A stretch of 45,143 bases of DNA from Rhodospirillales bacterium (GTDB lineage: Bacteria; Pseudomonadota; Alphaproteobacteria; Rhodospirillales; Shumkoniaceae): positions 1 through 45,143 of the forward strand of contig JANQJG010000194.1 in the NCBI GenBank assembly GCA_028281785.1. Reading direction: 5' to 3'. The translations under genes and the position numbers were made by a program. This document shows, piece after piece, positions 41,523 to 45,143 of this stretch. Numbering within the stretch: the first letter of the stretch is position 1; each line of letters opens with the position of its first letter. Under the pieces are notes generated by a model. That model was not told the origin of the DNA and ran no database searches. It saw only the letters and a list, made by a program, of their open reading frames with translations.

Positions 41523-42392
41523 ATGAATATACTCGTTACAGGTGGTACCGGCGTAGTCGGCACCCATGTGATCAAGGAACTCATGGCCCGCGGCCATCGA
41601 GTCACGAACATCGGACGAACACCGCGACGCGCCTTTCTGGCCAGCATGGGGGAAAACGACCACTGGCACCTGGCGGTCGACCTGAACGATGCGGGCCAGG
41701 TGTACCAAGCCCTGGCCATGTCGAAGGCCGAGGCCGTCCTCCACATGGGGGCGTGGTCCAACGCGGCGATGGTGCCGTCTTCCCGGACGTTCGCGGAAAA
41801 CACGGTCGGAACCTACAATCTGTTTCAAGCCTGCGCGGATATGGGGATCAAGCGCGTGGTGTGGGGTTCGAGCGCCCAGGTCTACGGCTTCGCCCGCCAT
41901 GCGCCCGCGTACGTACCGGTCGACGAGAACCATCCGTTCCGCCCTTTGAACCCGTATGCGCTGTCGAAGATCGCGGGTGAGGAGGCGGCGGAATACTTCA
42001 ACGCGAACGATGGAATGGAAATTCTGTCGTTTCGGATTATGGCCGTGCGCGGGCCCGAACAACTCGACGCCGAGATTGATCACCTAGCCGCCAAGCCGGA
42101 AACCGGAACGTTTTTGTTGTGGTCGCGTGGCGATGCCCGGGATTGCGCGCGGGCCTGCCGCCTGGCGTTGGAGGCCGAGACAGTCGAACCCGGGCCCTAC
42201 AACATCACCGGCCCGGTCGTGTTGGAGGCCGGATCGGCCTCGCTGGTCGACACCTATTTCGGACCCGACACCGAGGTTCGACGCCCGCTCGAAGGCCACG
42301 AACCGATCCTATCGTGTGAAAAGGCGGAAAGGGTTTTCGGTTGGCGGCCCAAGTTCGTGTGGACGGAGAGGAATAGGTTTCCGGTCGAATGA
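41523..42392 (+). CDS. NAD(P)-dependent epimerase/dehydratase (extended SDR)
   Basis: The 289-aa extended short-chain dehydrogenase begins with the nucleotide-binding motif MNILVTGGTGVVGTH (GxxGxxG at 7-13). Catalytic Tyr145 and Lys149 (PYALSK) and the Ser region SSAQVYG (116-122) are present. Such enzymes act on nucleotide sugars, uronates or free sugars. It starts at the ATG with AAGGGATGGA upstream and stands alone on the plus strand, opposite the gntR operon. Its link to the sulfatase/TTT genes, perhaps as the enzyme handling the released sugar, is an inference. Confidence 0.88.
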   Translation: MNILVTGGTGVVGTHVIKELMARGHRVTNIGRTPRRAFLASMGENDHWHLAVDLNDAGQVYQALAMSKAEAVLHMGAWSNAAMVPSSRTFAENTVGTYNLFQACADMGIKRVVWGSSAQVYGFARHAPAYVPVDENHPFRPLNPYALSKIAGEEAAEYFNANDGMEILSFRIMAVRGPEQLDAEIDHLAAKPETGTFLLWSRGDARDCARACRLALEAETVEPGPYNITGPVVLEAGSASLVDTYFGPDTEVRRPLEGHEPILSCEKAERVFGWRPKFVWTERNRFPVE

Positions 42393-42468
42393 CCGCGGAA
42401 ACCGGGCCCACCACGCCGTCCCGCGGTCGCGGAGACGATCTCCTTTAAACGGCGAAAGGCGCCGTGCA

Positions 42469-42705
42469 TTCCGACCCGAACACCTGACCATCTCGACCGA
42501 AGGGAATGCCGATTTCACTGCCAAGGTCGATATCGTCGAGAAGCTGGGGGCGGAATCGCTCGTTTACCTGCAAGGCGATTTTGCGCCGGAGCCGATCACG
42601 ATGCGGGTCGCGCCGACCGAATACGTTCGGCTCGGGGATCAGGTCCCAGTCAGTATTGACAAAAACTGGGTACACATCTTCGACCAGGCGAACAGAACAA
42701 TCTAG
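42469..42705 (+). pseudogene. C-terminal (TOBE) fragment of a MalK/UgpC-type ABC ATPase
   Basis: About 78 codons encode FRPEHLTIST, AKVDIVEKLGAESLVYLQGD, ITMRVAPTEYVRLGDQVPVSIDKNWVHIFD and a stop, which is the end of a MalK/UgpC-type ATPase (GxRPEHL ... LGAExLV ... HLFD). No ATP-binding part, start codon or ribosome site precedes it; the sequence to the left is the end of the epimerase gene. It is a deletion scar next to phnLM and probably marks a recombination joint. Confidence 0.8.
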
Positions 42706-42815
42706 AGAACGCCGCGAATCGAAGCCGGCCTAACGCCGGCCCCCCTTCCCACGTTTGGACCAGAGCAGGGCGACCCGCAACATCCTTACACCCAGCAATT
42801 GGTGCACGCAAAGCT

Positions 42816-43622
42816 ATGACGCTTGATGTCATTCCGTCCCGTTCCGGTCCAGCGCTCGCCGAGGCGACCCAAAACGACCGCGAGTCGCGGATTCCGTTGC
42901 TTTCCGTCGAGGGCCTCAGCAAACATTTCGAGATGCACCATCTCGAGCGCAGGCTCGCGGCCTTCAACGACGTCAGTTTCACCCTCCATCCCGGCGAGTT
43001 CGTCCTTTTGAGGGGCCCGAACGGCGCCGGAAAGTCGACCCTGCTGCGCACGCTCTACCGGACGTACAAGGCGCAAGGCGGCCGCGCCATCTACCAGTCC
43101 GAGATGGGGTCGATTGACCTCGTTCGCGCGGCGGACGTCGACATGGCTTGGTTGCGGCGGACGGAGATCGGCTTCGTGACCCAATTTCTTCAGGCCCGCC
43201 CACGAGTCTCGGCGGAGGAGTTCGTCGCCGAGGCCTTGCTCGACAGCTGTTCGGATCGTGCCACGGCTCTCGAGAAGGCGCGGCGCTGCCTCTCTGCTTT
43301 CGGTCTGAAGGAGGAGCTTTGGCCGGCCTACCCGGCCTCCTTCTCGGGCGGCGAGCAGCAGAAGGTCAATCTTGCGCGGGCACTCAACCGGCCGTGCCGC
43401 CTTCTCCTGCTCGACGAGCCGACGGCCTCGCTCGATCGCGAGGCGCGACGGGCGCTTGTCCAACGTTTGGACGAGCTCAAGCAGGCCGGAGCCGCGATGA
43501 TCGGTGTCTTTCATGTGCCCGAAGAGACGCGGCATCTCGTCGACCGTACGGTTACGCTCGAAGGTCCGGAAAACCTGGCACAAGGTACCGCACAACGAGA
43601 GGATGTCCATGTGGCTCGGTAA
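42816..43622 (+). CDS. phnL: PhnL, C-P lyase-associated ABC-type ATPase
   Basis: A 268-aa ATPase of the phosphonate C-P lyase system. Walker A GPNGAGKST is at 67-75, the signature FSGGEQQKVNLARAL around 176-190 and Walker B LLLLDEP at 196-202. The PhnL-specific features are LSKHFEMHHLERRLAAFNDVSF near the start and the long IGFVTQFLQARPRVSAEEFVAE Q-loop region. The first 28 residues or so precede the homologous core, so a start further in is possible. PhnL with PhnK binds the PhnGHIJ core; none of those genes is here. The end overlaps phnM. Confidence 0.92.
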   Translation: MTLDVIPSRSGPALAEATQNDRESRIPLLSVEGLSKHFEMHHLERRLAAFNDVSFTLHPGEFVLLRGPNGAGKSTLLRTLYRTYKAQGGRAIYQSEMGSIDLVRAADVDMAWLRRTEIGFVTQFLQARPRVSAEEFVAEALLDSCSDRATALEKARRCLSAFGLKEELWPAYPASFSGGEQQKVNLARALNRPCRLLLLDEPTASLDREARRALVQRLDELKQAGAAMIGVFHVPEETRHLVDRTVTLEGPENLAQGTAQREDVHVAR

Positions 43623-44850
43623 CTTTCAAGTCGTGCAGGCCGACGGCATCCGGCCGAGCGGATCGGTGCGGATCGAGGACGGATTCATTGCCGAAATCGT
43701 GACATATCCGGTTCCGTCTCCCGATCTTGACGGGGGCGGCATGCTGCTCCTCCCGGGCTTTGTCGATCTCCATGGCGATATGATCGAGCGGGAGGTCGAA
43801 CCGCGCCCCGGCGCGGCTTTCCCGCTCGTCATGGCGGTCACCGAGCTCGACAAGCGGTATGCGGCCTGCGGCGTTACGACCGCGTTTGTGGCGGTCTCGT
43901 TTTCCGAGGACACAAGATCAATGGCCGGCGTGAGGTCGGAGGAGTTTGCGCAGAAGATCATCGGAAAGGTCAGGGAGCTGAAACCGAGCCTGCTGACGGA
44001 GATGCGGGTACATGCCCGCTTCGAAGTCAATAACGAGCGCGCGGCGCCGGTGCTCAAGGATCTGGTGGCGCGTCACGCTGTCGACCTCGTTTCGCTGACA
44101 GACCATACGCCCGGCCAGGGGCAATATCGGGATATCGAACGCTACATCCGGTATGTGGCCAAAAAGAAGGGGTTGAGCGAGGCCGATGTGGCGGCGCGCG
44201 CGCAATCGCGCATGGCGACGCGGGCATCGCGGCCGCATACCTGGGATATCGTAAGGGAAGTCACCGATCTCGCGCGGGAAAAGCGTTTGCCGATCGCTTC
44301 CCACGACGACGATTCCCTGGAAAAAGTCGCTCTGATGCAGGAGTTGGGCGCCTGCATCAGCGAGTTCCCCGTGGATCTTGAGGCCGCGAAGGAGGCACGC
44401 CGCCGTGGGATGCGAACCGTGATGGGCGCTCCCAATGCGCTGCGCGGCCTCTCGAACGCCGGAAATCTAAGTGCCCGCGAGGCGCTTCAGGCGGATGCGC
44501 TCGATGTCCTTGCCTCCGACTATCATGCCGGTGCCCTTCTGCGCGCAGCCCTCGCTTTCGAGGCCGAGGGACTGAAGCCGCTGCACGAAGCGATCGCCTT
44601 CATCAGCAGTGCGCCCGCCGAAGTCGTGGGCCTCAAGGATCGCGGCGCGATCGCGGTTGGATCACGCGCCGACCTCGTTCTTGTCGACCGAAACCCCGTG
44701 CCGCGGATTCGAGGCACGATGCGCGAAGGACGCTTCATCTACGCCGAGGCCCCGATTCTGGAGCGCTTCAAGCTTCCAAGCGTTCTTCAAAGCGACCCCG
44801 GATTTCAAAACTCCCGTGACTACCATGCATATGACAGGCCGGCCGAATAG
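43609..44850 (+). CDS. phnM: PhnM, alpha-D-ribose 1-methylphosphonate 5-triphosphate diphosphatase-like amidohydrolase
   Basis: The 413-aa amidohydrolase removes diphosphate from the ribosyl-phosphonate triphosphate intermediate of the C-P lyase pathway. Characteristic stretches are PGFVDLHGDMIEREVEPRPG (His55, Asp57), VSLTDHTPGQGQYRDIERY, IASHDDDS, MGAPNALRGLSNAGN and LASDYHAGALL, which parallel E. coli PhnM closely. The ATG at 43609 has GAGAGG 6 bases upstream and overlaps phnL by 14 bases; the ATG at 43603 is too close to it. Without the other phn genes nearby, the pathway must be completed elsewhere in the genome or the pair has been isolated by rearrangement. Confidence 0.94.
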   Translation: MWLGNFQVVQADGIRPSGSVRIEDGFIAEIVTYPVPSPDLDGGGMLLLPGFVDLHGDMIEREVEPRPGAAFPLVMAVTELDKRYAACGVTTAFVAVSFSEDTRSMAGVRSEEFAQKIIGKVRELKPSLLTEMRVHARFEVNNERAAPVLKDLVARHAVDLVSLTDHTPGQGQYRDIERYIRYVAKKKGLSEADVAARAQSRMATRASRPHTWDIVREVTDLAREKRLPIASHDDDSLEKVALMQELGACISEFPVDLEAAKEARRRGMRTVMGAPNALRGLSNAGNLSAREALQADALDVLASDYHAGALLRAALAFEAEGLKPLHEAIAFISSAPAEVVGLKDRGAIAVGSRADLVLVDRNPVPRIRGTMREGRFIYAEAPILERFKLPSVLQSDPGFQNSRDYHAYDRPAE

Positions 44851-45106
44851 ACGAAACGGGAAGTAGGCCGCTTAACCAGCCTCGACGAAGGCCCGGTCGG
44901 TAAGGTACTCCCCTGCCTCGGACGTCTCCGTTTCCAGCCGGCCAGTGGCCTTGCCGGCCGCTTGGCGGACTGACCCGCCGCGACGCCATCAGAATGGGTA
45001 TATGAACGAAGACAGGCCCTAGTGTGATGGTTCCGAAGTTCGGCACATTATGTGTGCCGAACTTCGGAAGCTGAATCACACGAGAATCAACAAGTTAGCG
45101 TGCCGA
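44851..45106. other. Non-coding region downstream of phnM
   Basis: No gene is supported here. A GCCGGC/GCCGGC stem around 44937-44958 is too weak to call. The strong long palindrome at 45021-45080 is listed separately. Confidence 0.45.
45021..45080. repeat. Long inverted repeat, possible MITE or IS end
   Basis: The core arms TTCCGAAGTTCGGCACA (from about 45031) and TGTGCCGAACTTCGGAA (to about 45070) are perfectly complementary over 17 bp with a short central loop. An outer pair, GTGTGAT and ATCACAC, flanks them. It resembles a miniature palindromic element or paired ends of an insertion sequence without a transposase. It lies directly next to the hairpin repeat at the window end. Confidence 0.65.
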
Positions 45107-45143
45107 TTCACGCGAGATTCAATGTAGTGAATCTCGCGATCGG
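45107..45143. repeat. Hairpin repeat, copy 2 (cut by the window end)
   Basis: This is the second copy of the 37-base element at 17671-17707. The 11-bp stem has arms CGCGAGATTCA and TGAATCTCGCG around ATGTAG, followed by ATCGG. Relative to copy 1, the top base pair is A-T rather than G-C, a compensatory change. The element reaches the last base of the window and may continue. Confidence 0.75.

Noticed and set aside
42816..44850. A complete C-P lyase operon
   Set aside because: Only phnL and phnM are present; no phnGHIJK, and upstream is an ABC ATPase scar.
1..45143. CRISPR arrays, tRNA or rRNA genes, phage genes
   Set aside because: No regularly spaced direct repeats, no cloverleaf or rRNA sequence and no structural phage protein was seen.

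Overview
The window is high-GC bacterial DNA, dense with operons. Its tripartite tricarboxylate (TTT) transporters, TRAP transporter, several LysR regulators and C-P lyase accessory genes suggest an alphaproteobacterium, probably a Rhodospirillales- or Rhizobiales-like soil or marine heterotroph. That assignment rests on gene content and style only; there is no rRNA or tRNA gene in the window. Nearly every gene belongs to nutrient uptake, small-molecule catabolism or local regulation, so this looks like an accessory catabolic region rather than core genome.

Region 1 (about 0.4-8.1 kb). A leftward operon encodes a TTT transporter (tctC-tctB-tctA), an M28-like hydrolase with unusual active-site motifs and an HpcH/HpaI aldolase. 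It is followed by a leftward arylsulfotransferase-like beta-propeller gene and a rightward LysR regulator. The tctC/lysR divergent promoter occurs twice. The second copy carries a dead tctC 5' end and the first a dead lysR 5' end, which records a past tandem duplication and partial deletion around the arylsulfotransferase gene.

Region 2 (about 8.3-17.6 kb). A sugar-uptake and sugar-oxidation locus has a leftward operon (binding protein, two permeases, ATPase, TIM-barrel epimerase/isomerase, Gfo/Idh/MocA oxidoreductase) divergent from lacI, a second Gfo/Idh/MocA gene and a ThuA-like gene. A LacI-type palindrome overlaps the predicted start of the leftward operon. The gene set resembles E. coli ycj and rhizobial thu loci, which oxidise and epimerise glycosides.

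Region 3 (about 17.7-35.6 kb). A LysR gene is divergent from a 16.7 kb run of rightward genes. The run encodes an SsuABC/ThiXYZ-like ABC transporter with two permeases, a TRZ/ATZ-type amidohydrolase, a NodB-superfamily protein, a D-2-hydroxyacid dehydrogenase, an HpcH/HpaI aldolase, a maleate-isomerase-like protein, an M20 amidase/carbamoylase and an Ldh2-family protein lacking its usual catalytic His. It continues with a second LysR, a TRAP transporter and a second maleate-isomerase-like protein. Together these look like an undescribed pathway for a cyclic amide, ureide or N-heterocycle: import, ring opening or deamination, N-carbamoyl/amide hydrolysis, cis-trans isomerisation or racemisation, oxidation and aldol cleavage. 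This is the best candidate for a new system in the window.

Region 4 (about 35.8-42.4 kb). A leftward operon encodes a GntR/FadR-type regulator, a second TTT transporter and a type I sulfatase. It is divergent from an NAD-dependent epimerase gene.

Region 5 (about 42.4-45.1 kb). The C-terminal scar of a MalK/UgpC-type ATPase is followed by overlapping phnL and phnM without the C-P lyase core. The window ends in two palindromes; the last is a second copy of a hairpin repeat found at 17.7 kb.

A recurring theme is a strong GC-rich stem-loop directly behind the solute-binding-protein gene in four of the five transport operons.
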